This document shows positions 1 through 8,286 of a stretch of 64,000 nucleotides of DNA, piece after piece. The DNA lies in assembly GCA_003574785.1 (NCBI GenBank), contig QORU01000027.1, positions 1 to 64,000 on the forward strand, given 5' to 3'. The number at the start of each line of letters is the position of its first letter. The first letter of the stretch is position 1. Source of the DNA: Taklimakanibacter deserti (GTDB lineage Bacteria; Pseudomonadota; Alphaproteobacteria; Rhizobiales; Aestuariivirgaceae). The notes beneath the pieces were generated by a model. It had not been told where the DNA came from. It was given only the letters and a program-made list of their open reading frames with translations, and did no database searches. The translations under genes and the position numbers were made by a program.

Positions 1-90
1 TTTGCTCATATCACTTTGCATGGGGGTCACGCTCCATCAGATGTGTGGACAACGATGGGCATCTTACCCTCGTCGTCCGCCCCATTGAAT

Positions 91-122
91 CTTCTCCCAC
101 GCGTGCCGCGCGGGAGAAGGGG
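91..122. repeat. Hairpin-forming dispersed repeat, solo copy
   Basis: A 32-base unit whose arms CTTCTCCC and GGGAGAAG enclose a GC-rich centre. It is identical over all 32 bases to the reverse complement of 45836-45867, so it is a dispersed element and not a chance hairpin. It lies just downstream of the first gene's stop codon and could also act as a transcript end. The first 90 bases of the window show no gene I can support. Confidence 0.75.
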
Positions 123-137
123 AAAACCTGTGGACTC

Positions 138-2381
138 CTAAACCACATAATCGCCGAGCTTCGGGAAGGTCTCGTGTCCCCAGATCTGACGCTCACGGAT
201 GATGGCGCGCGGGCGCTCCGGATTGACGCTCTCGAATTCGCGCGCGATGCGGTGGCCGTCGAAGATCGCGTCGGCCAGATAGCGTGGCGCCAGGCAATCG
301 CCTGAGCGAACGATCGTCTCGAGCTGGGTTTCCTGCCAGCGCGGCTTCAGCGCCATGAGACCGTCATAGAGTTCCGTCTTAGCTTCGCGCGCGGTGCACA
401 GAATGACGCTGTCACAGCGAAGAATGTCGAGCGCATTGCCGAGGCGGCGCGGATAGACGCCGGTCTGAGGCTCCGTGGTGCGGCGTGAGCCGTCGCGATA
501 GAGATCATAGAGCGCCACCTCGACGCCTTGGGTACCCTTCTCCACGCGCTCGACCCAATGAGCGAGCCGCTCGCCGATGCCCTTCTCGCGCATCATGCGG
601 CGCAGATTGTAGCCTTCGAGCGTCAGGCCCGCCATCGGCGCCACCGTGTCGAGATGGGTGACCAGCGTCACCTCCTTGCCCTGGTCGGCCAGCACTTCGG
701 CGATGCTGATGGCCATGAAGTAGCCGTCCGAATCGAGCACCACGACGCGATTGCCAATCGCCTTACCGGCGAAGAACTGCTCGGGCGTCACGAAATGATC
801 GAGGCCCGAGTCGATGCCCGGTATCGCATCCGGTCCGCTGGCGCCCAGACCGTTGCCGACCCAGCGCGCACCCGTGGCCAGCACGACGCGGCGGGCGCCA
901 TAGCTCAGAATATCCTCGGCGGTGACGAGGCCGGTGCCGCGCATGATGGTCACATTGGGCATGCGCGCGATCTGGCTTTCGCGGTAATCATAGACCCGTC
1001 CCCATTCGGCGAGGCCCGGCAGGCGGACAACATCACGCAAGTGGCCGCCGAGCTGCTCCTTGGCTTCGACGAGATGCACCTCGTAGCCGCGCTTGCCGAG
1101 TACGCGAGCGCATTCGAGCCCTGAAGGGCCCGCGCCGACCACCAGTACCATCTCAGGATCGGGCGCAGGCTCGAAGCGCTCCGGATGCCAGCCGCGGCGA
1201 TATTCTTCGAGCGCCGTGGGATTTTGCGTGCAGATGATCATGTTATTGAGATTGAAGCGCGACACGCAGGCATTGCAGCCGATGCATTCGCAAATATCCT
1301 CGACGCGCCCTTCATCGATCTTGCGCGGCAGCCAGGGATCGGCGATCGACGGGCGCGCCGCGCCGATGATGTCGAGTTGCCCTGAGCGAATCACCCGCAC
1401 CATCTCGTCGGGCTCGGTGAAGCGCCCTACACCCACCACCGGCACCTTGGCGATGCGCTTCACTTCCGCATTCCATGGCGCCTGGTGGTTCGACTTGTAG
1501 AAGCGCGAGGGGCCCGAATCCTCGCCCCACATGTCGTTGCCCGAGCCGCCGATGATGACATCCCACATGTCGACGAGACCGAGCCTGGTGATGTATTCGA
1601 CGAAGGCCAAGCCTTCGTCGCGGAGCTCGAGCCCCCAGGGCCCGGCCAGGTCGTCGATCGAAATGCGGGTGGCGACGGCGCATTCATCGCCCGCGACCTT
1701 CTTGAGCCGCTCCAGCGCCTCGACCCAGAAGCGCGCGCGGTTCTCGAACGAGCCGCCGTATTTGTCCGTGCGACGGTTGAAGTGGCGCGACAAAGCGTGC
1801 ACCGGAAAGACGCCGGCGGCGCCGTGGATATAGAGAATGTCGAAGCCCGCATCCTTGGCGCGGCGCGCGGCATCCTCATACATCTGCATGACGCGTCCTA
1901 TATCCTCCTCGGTCGCGGCATAGGTATAGACCTTGGGCGTGCCGGCCGAAGGGAAGCGGTCGATGGCCGGCGCTATATAGCGACTCCACAGATTGTCCTT
2001 GACGCCGCCCGCGCCCAATTCGACGCCGGCGAGCGCACCCCATTTGTGGACCTCGTCCACCATGTGACGGTGATTGATCACATCGCCTTCGTCCCACAGG
2101 GTCGTGTTGGTCGAGGTCGACTGATTGACCTCGGGATGGATCGAGCAAGATTCGGTCGAAAGGCCGCCCCATCCCCCTTCCGCCTTCACCGCCCGGTGAC
2201 CGGCATTGGATCCGGGCCGCGGATGGCCGGCGCCGGTGCATTGCGGAACCTGGTAGAACCGGTTCTTCATCGTCTTGGGCCCGATGCGGATCGGCTCGAA
2301 CAGCGGATCATAGCGCGGGTCGCGGCGGCGCGGCGCCGCACCGGCGGAAGCGGAAGGTTTCTCCAGCGATGCCGTGCTCAT
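138..2381 (-). CDS. Trimethylamine-dehydrogenase-like NADH:flavin oxidoreductase
   Basis: The 747-residue product has the two-part layout of the trimethylamine/dimethylamine dehydrogenase and 2,4-dienoyl-CoA reductase family. Residues ~25-360 are an old-yellow-enzyme type FMN barrel, followed by an iron-sulfur ligand set Cys366, Cys369, Cys372 and Cys383. From about residue 411 (VVGAGPSGLECARV) a FAD/NAD(P)-binding domain begins. Family members oxidatively demethylate small N-methylated compounds or reduce enoates; the substrate here cannot be read from sequence. No signal peptide is visible, so it should be cytoplasmic. Its ATG overlaps the stop of the upstream RidA gene (ATGA), which points to translational coupling. 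That pairing would make sense if the flavoenzyme releases reactive imines or enamines for RidA to hydrolyse (inference). Confidence 0.85.
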   Translation of the reverse strand: MSTASLEKPSASAGAAPRRRDPRYDPLFEPIRIGPKTMKNRFYQVPQCTGAGHPRPGSNAGHRAVKAEGGWGGLSTESCSIHPEVNQSTSTNTTLWDEGDVINHRHMVDEVHKWGALAGVELGAGGVKDNLWSRYIAPAIDRFPSAGTPKVYTYAATEEDIGRVMQMYEDAARRAKDAGFDILYIHGAAGVFPVHALSRHFNRRTDKYGGSFENRARFWVEALERLKKVAGDECAVATRISIDDLAGPWGLELRDEGLAFVEYITRLGLVDMWDVIIGGSGNDMWGEDSGPSRFYKSNHQAPWNAEVKRIAKVPVVGVGRFTEPDEMVRVIRSGQLDIIGAARPSIADPWLPRKIDEGRVEDICECIGCNACVSRFNLNNMIICTQNPTALEEYRRGWHPERFEPAPDPEMVLVVGAGPSGLECARVLGKRGYEVHLVEAKEQLGGHLRDVVRLPGLAEWGRVYDYRESQIARMPNVTIMRGTGLVTAEDILSYGARRVVLATGARWVGNGLGASGPDAIPGIDSGLDHFVTPEQFFAGKAIGNRVVVLDSDGYFMAISIAEVLADQGKEVTLVTHLDTVAPMAGLTLEGYNLRRMMREKGIGERLAHWVERVEKGTQGVEVALYDLYRDGSRRTTEPQTGVYPRRLGNALDILRCDSVILCTAREAKTELYDGLMALKPRWQETQLETIVRSGDCLAPRYLADAIFDGHRIAREFESVNPERPRAIIRERQIWGHETFPKLGDYVV

Positions 2382-2851
2382 GGCGCGATCTCGATGATGG
2401 CTTCGACCTCGACGCTGACGCCGCGCGGCAATGTCGCGACGCCAATGGCGCTGCGGGCATGCCGGCCGGCCTCGCCGAAAACCTCCACCAGAAGCTCGGA
2501 GGCGCCGTTGGCAACGCTCGAGGGATCGGTGAAGGATGGGGCGGAATTGACGAACACCGTCAGCTTGAGGAACCGTTTGACCCGGTCGATGCGCCCGCCA
2601 AGGGCTTCGTTCAGCTGGACGATCAGGTTGAGCGCGCAGAGCCGCGCCGCCTTGTAGCCCTCCTCCAGCGAAAGCGTGTCGCCGACGCGTCCCTTGAACT
2701 GGATGTCGTCGCCGCGGCGCGGGATCTGCCCCGACATGAAGACCAGATTGCCCACGGTCTGGGCCTGCATGAAGAAGCTCGAGCCCGCTTTGGGGACGGG
2801 CGGCAATTCGGCGCCCAAGGCTGAAAGGCGGTCCTGGAAAGTCACACTCAT
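2378..2851 (-). CDS. RidA/YjgF/YER057c/UK114 family protein
   Basis: A 157-residue single-domain protein of normal RidA length, carrying the family's LVFMSGQIPR-type segment near residues 35-45 and the C-terminal HARSAIGVATLPRGVSVEVE stretch that includes the arginine which binds the substrate carboxylate. Family members hydrolyse enamine/imine intermediates to keto acids and ammonia. It is the first gene of a two-gene operon with the flavoenzyme (four-base overlap) and is divergent from the FCD regulator. A second RidA lies 5 kb away in a similar coupled arrangement. Whether this copy is a true RidA deaminase or one of the Rid subfamilies is not decidable by eye. Confidence 0.9.
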   Translation of the reverse strand: MSVTFQDRLSALGAELPPVPKAGSSFFMQAQTVGNLVFMSGQIPRRGDDIQFKGRVGDTLSLEEGYKAARLCALNLIVQLNEALGGRIDRVKRFLKLTVFVNSAPSFTDPSSVANGASELLVEVFGEAGRHARSAIGVATLPRGVSVEVEAIIEIAP

Positions 2852-2941
2852 GATCTTGAAAATCCCCGTCAGGAAATGTCTGGCTGCCGCCCGCCGGACC
2901 CTTAGCCGGAGCCCGGCCTTGCGCTACAGCCAGCGAATTGT

Positions 2942-2960
2942 AAACTTATCAGACATCTTT
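2942..2960. promoter_or_regulatory. Candidate FCD-regulator operator, site 1
   Basis: AAACTTATCAGACATCTTT lies in the divergent spacer between the RidA gene and the FCD regulator. It matches site 2 (4811-4829) at 15 of 19 positions and shares 10 of 12 bases with the reverse complement of site 3. The core resembles the short TTGTCNGAC-type half-palindromes bound by GntR/FCD proteins. The assignment to the adjacent regulator is inference from position and repetition. Confidence 0.5.
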
Positions 2961-3022
2961 CGGCAAGACGGCAGTTGAGGGCTTGCGCAAGATCGGATGA
3001 TGCTGCAAATCAAAGGTTGCGC

Positions 3023-3799
3023 ATGCAGAAAGGGAGAGCAGGCTTGACTCGCAAAACCGGCGCAAAAACGGTGCGGCAGAAGGCTGAATGGCAGGTGCAG
3101 TCGGCGAGCCGGCCGTCGCGCCTCGCCGACCAGCTCTATGGCAAGATCCTCGACCGCATCGTCTCGGGCGCCATGCCGGAAGGCGAGAAGCTGCCCTCGG
3201 AAAGCCAGCTTTGCGAGATCTACGATGTGTCGCGGCCGGTGGTGCGCGAAGCATTGTCGCGGCTCCAGGCCGATCGCGTGGTCATCTCTCGGCACGGCTC
3301 CGGCACCTTCGTGCAGCGCCGGCCGAACCAGGCTTTCGCGCTCTTGGCGCCGATCGACGACATCGCCGGGCTCATGCGCTGCATGGAATTCCGCATCGCG
3401 CTCGAGGGCGAGGCCGCGTTCCTGGCGGCGACGCGGCGCACCGACGCCGATCTCGAGCGGATGAAGCGGGCCTTCGACGATCTCGAGAAGATCATCGCCA
3501 CGGGCGAGATCGGCAGCGAGGCCGACCAGGCCTTTCATGTGGCGATCGGCGCCGCCGCCCAGAACCAGCTCTTTGTCCAGACCATGGAAATCCTTTCGGA
3601 GCACACGCTGCGCGGCATGGAGCTGGCGCGCACCTTGTCGCTCCGGCAGAGCACGCGCCGCCTGCAGCTCGTGCAGCAAGAGCACAGCCGCATCCTCGAC
3701 GCGATCACGGCAGAGGAGCCGGAAGAGGCGCGCAAGGCCATGCGCACCCATATCGACAATGCCCGCCTGCGCGTGCTGAGCGACAGCATAGAACCCTGA
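3023..3799 (+). CDS. GntR-family transcriptional regulator with FCD ligand domain
   Basis: An N-terminal winged helix-turn-helix (segment with LPSESQLCEIYDVSRPVVRE) is followed by an all-helical FCD domain containing the conserved FHVAIGAAAQN and HIDNARLRV segments that supply metal or ligand contacts. About 258 residues from the ATG used here, normal for the FadR/FCD group. The start is uncertain: a TTG at 3044 has a better ribosome-binding site (AGGGAGAG six bases upstream), and an in-frame TTG exists at 2975. FCD proteins usually repress catabolic operons and are released by a carboxylic acid or sugar acid. Three copies of a shared motif in the spacers of this cluster suggest that it controls the RidA, aldolase-family, amidohydrolase and dehydrogenase genes and itself. 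Confidence 0.88.
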   Translation: MQKGRAGLTRKTGAKTVRQKAEWQVQSASRPSRLADQLYGKILDRIVSGAMPEGEKLPSESQLCEIYDVSRPVVREALSRLQADRVVISRHGSGTFVQRRPNQAFALLAPIDDIAGLMRCMEFRIALEGEAAFLAATRRTDADLERMKRAFDDLEKIIATGEIGSEADQAFHVAIGAAAQNQLFVQTMEILSEHTLRGMELARTLSLRQSTRRLQLVQQEHSRILDAITAEEPEEARKAMRTHIDNARLRVLSDSIEP

Positions 3800-3806
3800 T
3801 CGGGGT

Positions 3807-4799
3807 TCAGGCCGCCGCCTTGGCGCGGGCCAGATCCCGCGCATGGAGCTCTCGCGCGAGCGGCGCCACCCGCAAGCCTTCGCCGTCGCTCAGATTCGAC
3901 AGAAGCGGCAGGATCGGCCCCATATCGGCAATGCCGGCGAAGCTCACCCCGTCATGCAGCACGCGCGTCGGGTTGATCTCGTCGCGGGCATTCTCGAAAG
4001 GCAGAAATGCCTCTCGCAGGCTCTCCGCCTCGTCGAAGGCTCCGCTCTTCAGCGCATCGAGCAGCGCCGTCGACAGCCTGGGCGCGATCGATACCGAGCC
4101 CGAGGTGAAGGCCCTGAGGCCGAAATGGCGCCAATGAGCGATGGCGGGCCGCTCGCCGATGCCGCTGATGATGCGCGCTTTGTCCACGTGCCGGACCAGC
4201 TCGGAAAGATAGGCGTCCTGGCGCGGATCGTCGCGCACGACAGCGTATTTGATCGCCGAGACGATGCCGCGGTCGATGAGGCGGGTGACGGATGACACCG
4301 ACAGATAGGTCTCGGATTTGAGATAGATAATGACCGGACGGCCGAAGCTGTCGGCAAAGCGGCCGATCCCGTCGGCCGTGCCTTGATCGGTCGCCATGCC
4401 GCTTGCGGGCAGCACCATCGCCGTCGGAAACGGCTTGGTTCGCAACACCTTGGCCTGGTCCTTGAGCTTGCCGAAATCCGGACCCGCCGACGGGATGACC
4501 CACGTCGCGGGCGAGGCAAGCTCGAGCAGCATGTCCAGCACCTCGGCATAGTCGCTCGGCGCCAGGTGGTAGAAATTGGCGTTGCCGCCATACATCAAGG
4601 TCGAGACGCCGCCCCGTTCCAGATGACGGATCAAGGCGGCATTGGCCGCGCGGTTGAGAGTAAGGTCGCCATTCCGGGCAAGCGGCGGTACCGCCACGAC
4701 CGATTTTCCCGGGTCACTGTGCACTGGTCTGTCCTTGTCGATGGGAATGAGGGTTGCGGAAGAGAGGCCATTCCTACCCGCCTCGCGCCGCTGAGTCAA
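3807..4799 (-). CDS. Dihydrodipicolinate synthase/N-acetylneuraminate lyase family protein
   Basis: A 330-residue TIM-barrel protein of the DapA/NanA family. The Schiff-base lysine is recognisable in the AIKYAV segment and the preceding active-site tyrosine in VIIYLKSE. The phosphate/carboxylate-binding GTTGE motif of true DapA is replaced by GGNANFYH, so it is unlikely to make dihydrodipicolinate. Many members of this branch are aldolases or dehydratases for sugar acids. The neighbours (lactonase-type amidohydrolase, uronate-dehydrogenase-like enzyme, FCD regulator) favour such a role, which is inference. It ends eight bases from the convergent regulator gene and begins 32 bases after the amidohydrolase stop. 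Confidence 0.85.
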   Translation of the reverse strand: MTQRREAGRNGLSSATLIPIDKDRPVHSDPGKSVVAVPPLARNGDLTLNRAANAALIRHLERGGVSTLMYGGNANFYHLAPSDYAEVLDMLLELASPATWVIPSAGPDFGKLKDQAKVLRTKPFPTAMVLPASGMATDQGTADGIGRFADSFGRPVIIYLKSETYLSVSSVTRLIDRGIVSAIKYAVVRDDPRQDAYLSELVRHVDKARIISGIGERPAIAHWRHFGLRAFTSGSVSIAPRLSTALLDALKSGAFDEAESLREAFLPFENARDEINPTRVLHDGVSFAGIADMGPILPLLSNLSDGEGLRVAPLARELHARDLARAKAAA

Positions 4800-4810
4800 C
4801 CAAAGACATA

Positions 4811-4829
4811 AACTTGTCTTACGTCTTTT
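4811..4829. promoter_or_regulatory. Candidate FCD-regulator operator, site 2
   Basis: AAACTTGTCTTACGTCTTT lies just upstream of the aldolase-family gene and just after the amidohydrolase stop. It aligns with site 1 at 15 of 19 positions. Its place in a 32-base spacer suggests the aldolase gene has its own controlled promoter. Binding is inferred, not shown. Confidence 0.5.
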
Positions 4830-4831
4830 GA

Positions 4832-5653
4832 CTAAGTCAGGCCGAACAGCCGCCGCGCCGTCCCGCCCATCACCTGCGCCCTGTCCGCCGCGCCGAGTCC
4901 CGGGAAAGTCTCGCCCCAGGCGATGAGTTTCTTATAATCGCAGATGCGGGCGGCGCCCGGATAATCCGATCCGAACAGTGTGCGCGACGGACCGAACCGG
5001 TCGAGGATCTTGCGATAGAACACGGCGATATCGGGGAAGGGATAGGGGCTCGCCGCGTCCTCGGCGGTGCACAGGAGCTTGCAATGAATATTGGGCTCGC
5101 TTGCCAGGAGATCGAGACAGGGCTCCACATCCCGCCGCGCATGGATGTGCGGTCCGAGATAATCGACGATGACGGGCAATGTCCCATGGCGTGCGGCGAG
5201 GCGGGCAACGACCGGCGCCTGATCGATATCCATGTGGAAGGATAAAGAGAGGCCCGAATCGGCTATTGCCGCGAAGAGGCTCTCATATTGCGCGCCCGTC
5301 AGCGCGCTCATGTCGCCTTGGCGGATGGTGTTGAGGCGCAGGCCCCGATAGAGGCCGTCGGCGCAAAGGCGCTCGAAGTCGGCGCGCGGCACGGCGGCGC
5401 GCAGATCGATCTGGCAGATGCCGGCGAAGCGGCCGGGCCAGGCCTCGAGGCAACCTTTGAGATAGCGGTGGTCCGGACCATAGGCGCTCGGCTGCACCAG
5501 GATCGCCTTGTCGACCCGGGCCCGGTCCATATCGGCAATCAATCGCTCGATCGGCGCGGGTTTGGTCGGCGCCGGCACATGGGCGAGAATTGGTCGGAAG
5601 GGATAGGCCTCGCGATCGGCGGACCAGACATGCACATGCGAATCGACGATCAT
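4832..5653 (-). CDS. Amidohydrolase-family (Amidohydro_2) metal-dependent hydrolase, lactonase-like
   Basis: The 273-residue protein opens with the metal-binding DSHVHVW motif and ends with the conserved FGSDYPG aspartate segment, the hallmarks of the TIM-barrel amidohydrolase branch that includes 2-pyrone-4,6-dicarboxylate lactonase and L-fuconolactonase. It should hydrolyse a lactone or decarboxylate a cyclic acid in the cytoplasm. It is divergent from a uronate-dehydrogenase-like gene whose product would be an aldarolactone, so lactone opening is a reasonable but unproven role. A GGAG ribosome-binding site precedes the ATG. Confidence 0.85.
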   Translation of the reverse strand: MIVDSHVHVWSADREAYPFRPILAHVPAPTKPAPIERLIADMDRARVDKAILVQPSAYGPDHRYLKGCLEAWPGRFAGICQIDLRAAVPRADFERLCADGLYRGLRLNTIRQGDMSALTGAQYESLFAAIADSGLSLSFHMDIDQAPVVARLAARHGTLPVIVDYLGPHIHARRDVEPCLDLLASEPNIHCKLLCTAEDAASPYPFPDIAVFYRKILDRFGPSRTLFGSDYPGAARICDYKKLIAWGETFPGLGAADRAQVMGGTARRLFGLT

Positions 5654-5705
5654 GCCTGCTCCTGCGACACGTCATATCCTTGAACAATGGGCGGCGACAT
5701 ATAAA

Positions 5706-5724
5706 CTCGACTGACAAGTTGCAC
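5706..5724. promoter_or_regulatory. Candidate FCD-regulator operator, site 3 (reverse orientation)
   Basis: The reverse complement reads GCAACTTGTCAGTCGAGTT and matches the core of sites 1 and 2 (AACTTRTC followed by an AC/TC). It is in the 107-base divergent spacer between the amidohydrolase and the dehydrogenase, where one site could control both promoters. Assignment to the FCD protein is inference. Confidence 0.45.
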
Positions 5725-5760
5725 AAGCACGCCCACCACCTTGAGGGATTCTTCTTCGCC

Positions 5761-6585
5761 ATGACCGATAACCGCCCGCTCCTGCTCACCGGCGCCGCCG
5801 GCATCCTCGGCCGCTGGCTCAGGCCGCGCCTGATCGAGAAATATGGCGCGCTCAGATCGTCCGACGTGGCCGATCCGGCGCCTCCCCTTGCCGGCGAGGA
5901 GATCGTCGTGGCCGAGCTCGCCGATTTCGACGCGGTCGACCGGCTGGTGAAAGGAGCGGGACGGATCATCCATTTCGGCGGCATTTCCTTCGAAACGAGC
6001 TTCGATCGCATCCTCAAGGCCAATATCGCCGGCACCTACAATGTCTTCGAAGCGGCGCGGCGCCATGGCGCCGGTCCCATCGTCTATGCGAGCTCCAACC
6101 ATGCCATCGGCTTCTACACGAAGGACGACCGGCTCGATGCCAATGTCCCGCAGCGCCCGGATTCCCTCTATGGCGTTTCCAAGGCCTTCGGCGAGGACCT
6201 GGCCAGCTTCTTCGCCGACAAATATGGCATGGACTTCGCTTGCCTGCGCATCGGCACGGCGCGGCCCGATCCCATAGATCCGCGCCATCTGTCGACCTGG
6301 CAGAGCTATGAGGATCTCCTGCGCCTGATCGACGCCTGCTTTGCTGCGCCGAAGCTCGGCTGCACCATTCTCTACGGCGTCTCGAACAACGACCGCAGCT
6401 GGTGGAGCAACGCCGACGCGCCGCATGTGGCCTACCGGCCTCAAGACAATGCCGAGACCTTCGCCGCCAAATTGCTGCCTGACGGCGACAAGCGCGATTT
6501 AGCCGCGCCGGCGGTGAAATATCAGGGCGGCCCCTTCGCCGCCGAGGACTACATGCAGCGGCCCGCCGACGCGCCCGGACGCTGA
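5761..6585 (+). CDS. udh: NAD-dependent epimerase/dehydratase family protein, uronate-dehydrogenase-like
   Basis: A 274-residue short-chain extended dehydrogenase with the N-terminal LLTGAAGILGRWL nucleotide-binding motif, an ASSNHAIGFY segment and the YGVSK catalytic Tyr-x-x-x-Lys. The sequence from LRIGTARPDP to the SNNDRSWW segment closely follows bacterial uronate dehydrogenases, which oxidise galacturonate or glucuronate to the aldarolactone using NAD. The ATG at 5761 is chosen because the dinucleotide-binding fold begins directly after it; the open frame extends further upstream without homology. The lactonase-like amidohydrolase is divergent, which supports a sugar-acid route. Confidence 0.8.
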   Translation: MTDNRPLLLTGAAGILGRWLRPRLIEKYGALRSSDVADPAPPLAGEEIVVAELADFDAVDRLVKGAGRIIHFGGISFETSFDRILKANIAGTYNVFEAARRHGAGPIVYASSNHAIGFYTKDDRLDANVPQRPDSLYGVSKAFGEDLASFFADKYGMDFACLRIGTARPDPIDPRHLSTWQSYEDLLRLIDACFAAPKLGCTILYGVSNNDRSWWSNADAPHVAYRPQDNAETFAAKLLPDGDKRDLAAPAVKYQGGPFAAEDYMQRPADAPGR

Positions 6586-6601
6586 AGCTGCGACCGACGC
6601 T

Positions 6602-7798
6602 TCAATCCGGCCAGGTAAGCAGTGCCTTGAAGTTGCGTTCCTTGCCGGCTTCGGCGAAGCGCGCGGCATTGGACGAGCGCAGCGTGCCCGAAAGCCGCCC
6701 GGCGACGATCTCGGCCTCGCCCGGATGCAGATTGCACGGATCGAGATAGAAATGGCCGCGTTCCGTCTCATGGTCGCGCACGATGACGGGGGGATCACCG
6801 GTCGCAAGCGCCGCGGCAAGGCTTGCCGCCGAAAAGCCGCTATCGGGATGGACCGAAAGCTTGAGCCGGTCGAGCGGGTTATTGGTCGGATCGGGAACGA
6901 TCTCGGCCACGACGCCCGGAATGGCTTGCAGGGTGCTGAGCCAGAGGTCCAGAGCCTGGCGCTCACGCTTGCGGATCCCCGCATGGTCGCGCTTCTCCCA
7001 GGCTTCGAGCGCCGCCATCACCCCGGCAATGCTTTCCTTGCCCACCTTCATGCCGCGGCCGACGCCGCGATTCTGCAGATAGGCGGCACGCACGAGATCC
7101 TTGCGCCCGGCGACGATGCCGGTCGTCGGTCCGCCGAGAAACTTGTGGCCGGAATAGATGACGATATCGGCGCCCTGCGCCAGAAAGCCCTTCAGATCAT
7201 ATTCGGAAGCGGCATCGACAATGACCGGAACGTTCTTGGCCCGGCAGATCGCCGCGAACTCTTTGAGCGGAATCATGCCATATTGCACGGTGTGATGCGA
7301 CACCACATAGAGTGCTGCCGCGGTACGCTCGTTGATCGCATTCTCGAGTTGATAGCCATAGCTGCTGCTGATGGTGCCGACCGGCACCACTGTGCCGCCC
7401 GCGAGGCGAATCGACTGATCGACCGGCGCGCCATAATTGACGATATGCCCGATCTGGATGGGCACTTCGGTCTTGAGACCCCTCGTATCGTCCGGCAGGC
7501 GTTCGATCGCCAGCAAATCGTCGCGCGTCATGGCGCCGGCGATCGCGAGCGCGATGCCGCTGGCGCAGGAGGCAGTGACGAAGCCGGCTTCGCCGCCTGT
7601 CAGCCGCGCGATGACCGGGCTTGCCTTGCGATGCAGCGCGTCGATCTCGACGAATTGCGGCGCGATCGCCGCCATGGCGTTGATCGCTTCCGGCACGATG
7701 ATCGAGGCACCGAGCGCCGTCATGGTGCCTGAGACATTGATGATGGGCCGCAAGCCGAGCTTTGCACGAATGTCGTGGTCTTTCACCTTGTCGTTCAT
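6602..7798 (-). CDS. PLP-dependent SelA-like/D-glucosaminate-6-phosphate ammonia-lyase-like enzyme
   Basis: A 398-residue aminotransferase-fold protein. The segment [18 protein letters not shown] contains the PLP lysine in the SGHK context typical of the SelA/DgaE group, and the N-terminus ([18 protein letters not shown]) is the usual start of this family. True SelA acts on seryl-tRNA(Sec), but no other selenocysteine gene is nearby, and most catabolic members are ammonia lyases on amino sugars or amino acids. Translation is coupled to the upstream RidA gene by an ATGA overlap. RidA commonly removes the enamine products of PLP lyases, which agrees with a lyase reaction here. Confidence 0.8.
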   Translation of the reverse strand: MNDKVKDHDIRAKLGLRPIINVSGTMTALGASIIVPEAINAMAAIAPQFVEIDALHRKASPVIARLTGGEAGFVTASCASGIALAIAGAMTRDDLLAIERLPDDTRGLKTEVPIQIGHIVNYGAPVDQSIRLAGGTVVPVGTISSSYGYQLENAINERTAAALYVVSHHTVQYGMIPLKEFAAICRAKNVPVIVDAASEYDLKGFLAQGADIVIYSGHKFLGGPTTGIVAGRKDLVRAAYLQNRGVGRGMKVGKESIAGVMAALEAWEKRDHAGIRKRERQALDLWLSTLQAIPGVVAEIVPDPTNNPLDRLKLSVHPDSGFSAASLAAALATGDPPVIVRDHETERGHFYLDPCNLHPGEAEIVAGRLSGTLRSSNAARFAEAGKERNFKALLTWPD

Positions 7799-8274
7799 GG
7801 GCCTTCCTTTATGACTTCGAATATCGCTTCGATCTCGACCGAGATATTGCCCGGCAACGATCCCATGCCGACCGCCGAGCGGGCATGTTGGCCGGGCACA
7901 CCGAATACTTTCGCAAACAGATCCGAGCAGCCATTGATCACCGCGGGATGATCATGGAAGTCCGGCGTGGCATTGACCATGCCGAAGAGCTTGACGACCT
8001 GCGCCACGCGGCCGAGATCGCCCAGCGCCTTGTGGGCGACGCCGAGAAGATTGAGGCCGGTGAGCCGCGCATGTTCATAGGCCTCGGCGACACCGAGGTC
8101 GCGCCCGACCTTGCCGGTCATGAGCCGGCCATCCGCCTGCCGGGGACCCTGGCCTGAAAGATAGAGCATATTGCCGGAGAGCTTGAAGGGAACATAGGTC
8201 CCGATCGGCACTGCAGGCGTGAGCAACGGCAAGCCGAAAGCCTTGAGCCGATCGTAAGGGGAATTCGCGTTCAT
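7795..8274 (-). CDS. RidA family protein, second copy
   Basis: A 159-residue paralogue of the RidA at the left end of the window, with LYLSGQGPR and [20 protein letters not shown] at matching places. It precedes and overlaps the PLP-enzyme gene by four bases. It lies 12 bases after the amino acid transporter ATPase gene begins its end of the operon, so the transporter, RidA and PLP enzyme may be one transcript. Probable task: clearing reactive enamine made by its partner (known for the family; inferred here). Confidence 0.9.
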   Translation of the reverse strand: MNANSPYDRLKAFGLPLLTPAVPIGTYVPFKLSGNMLYLSGQGPRQADGRLMTGKVGRDLGVAEAYEHARLTGLNLLGVAHKALGDLGRVAQVVKLFGMVNATPDFHDHPAVINGCSDLFAKVFGVPGQHARSAVGMGSLPGNISVEIEAIFEVIKEGP

Positions 8275-8286
8275 CGCTGTTTCATC

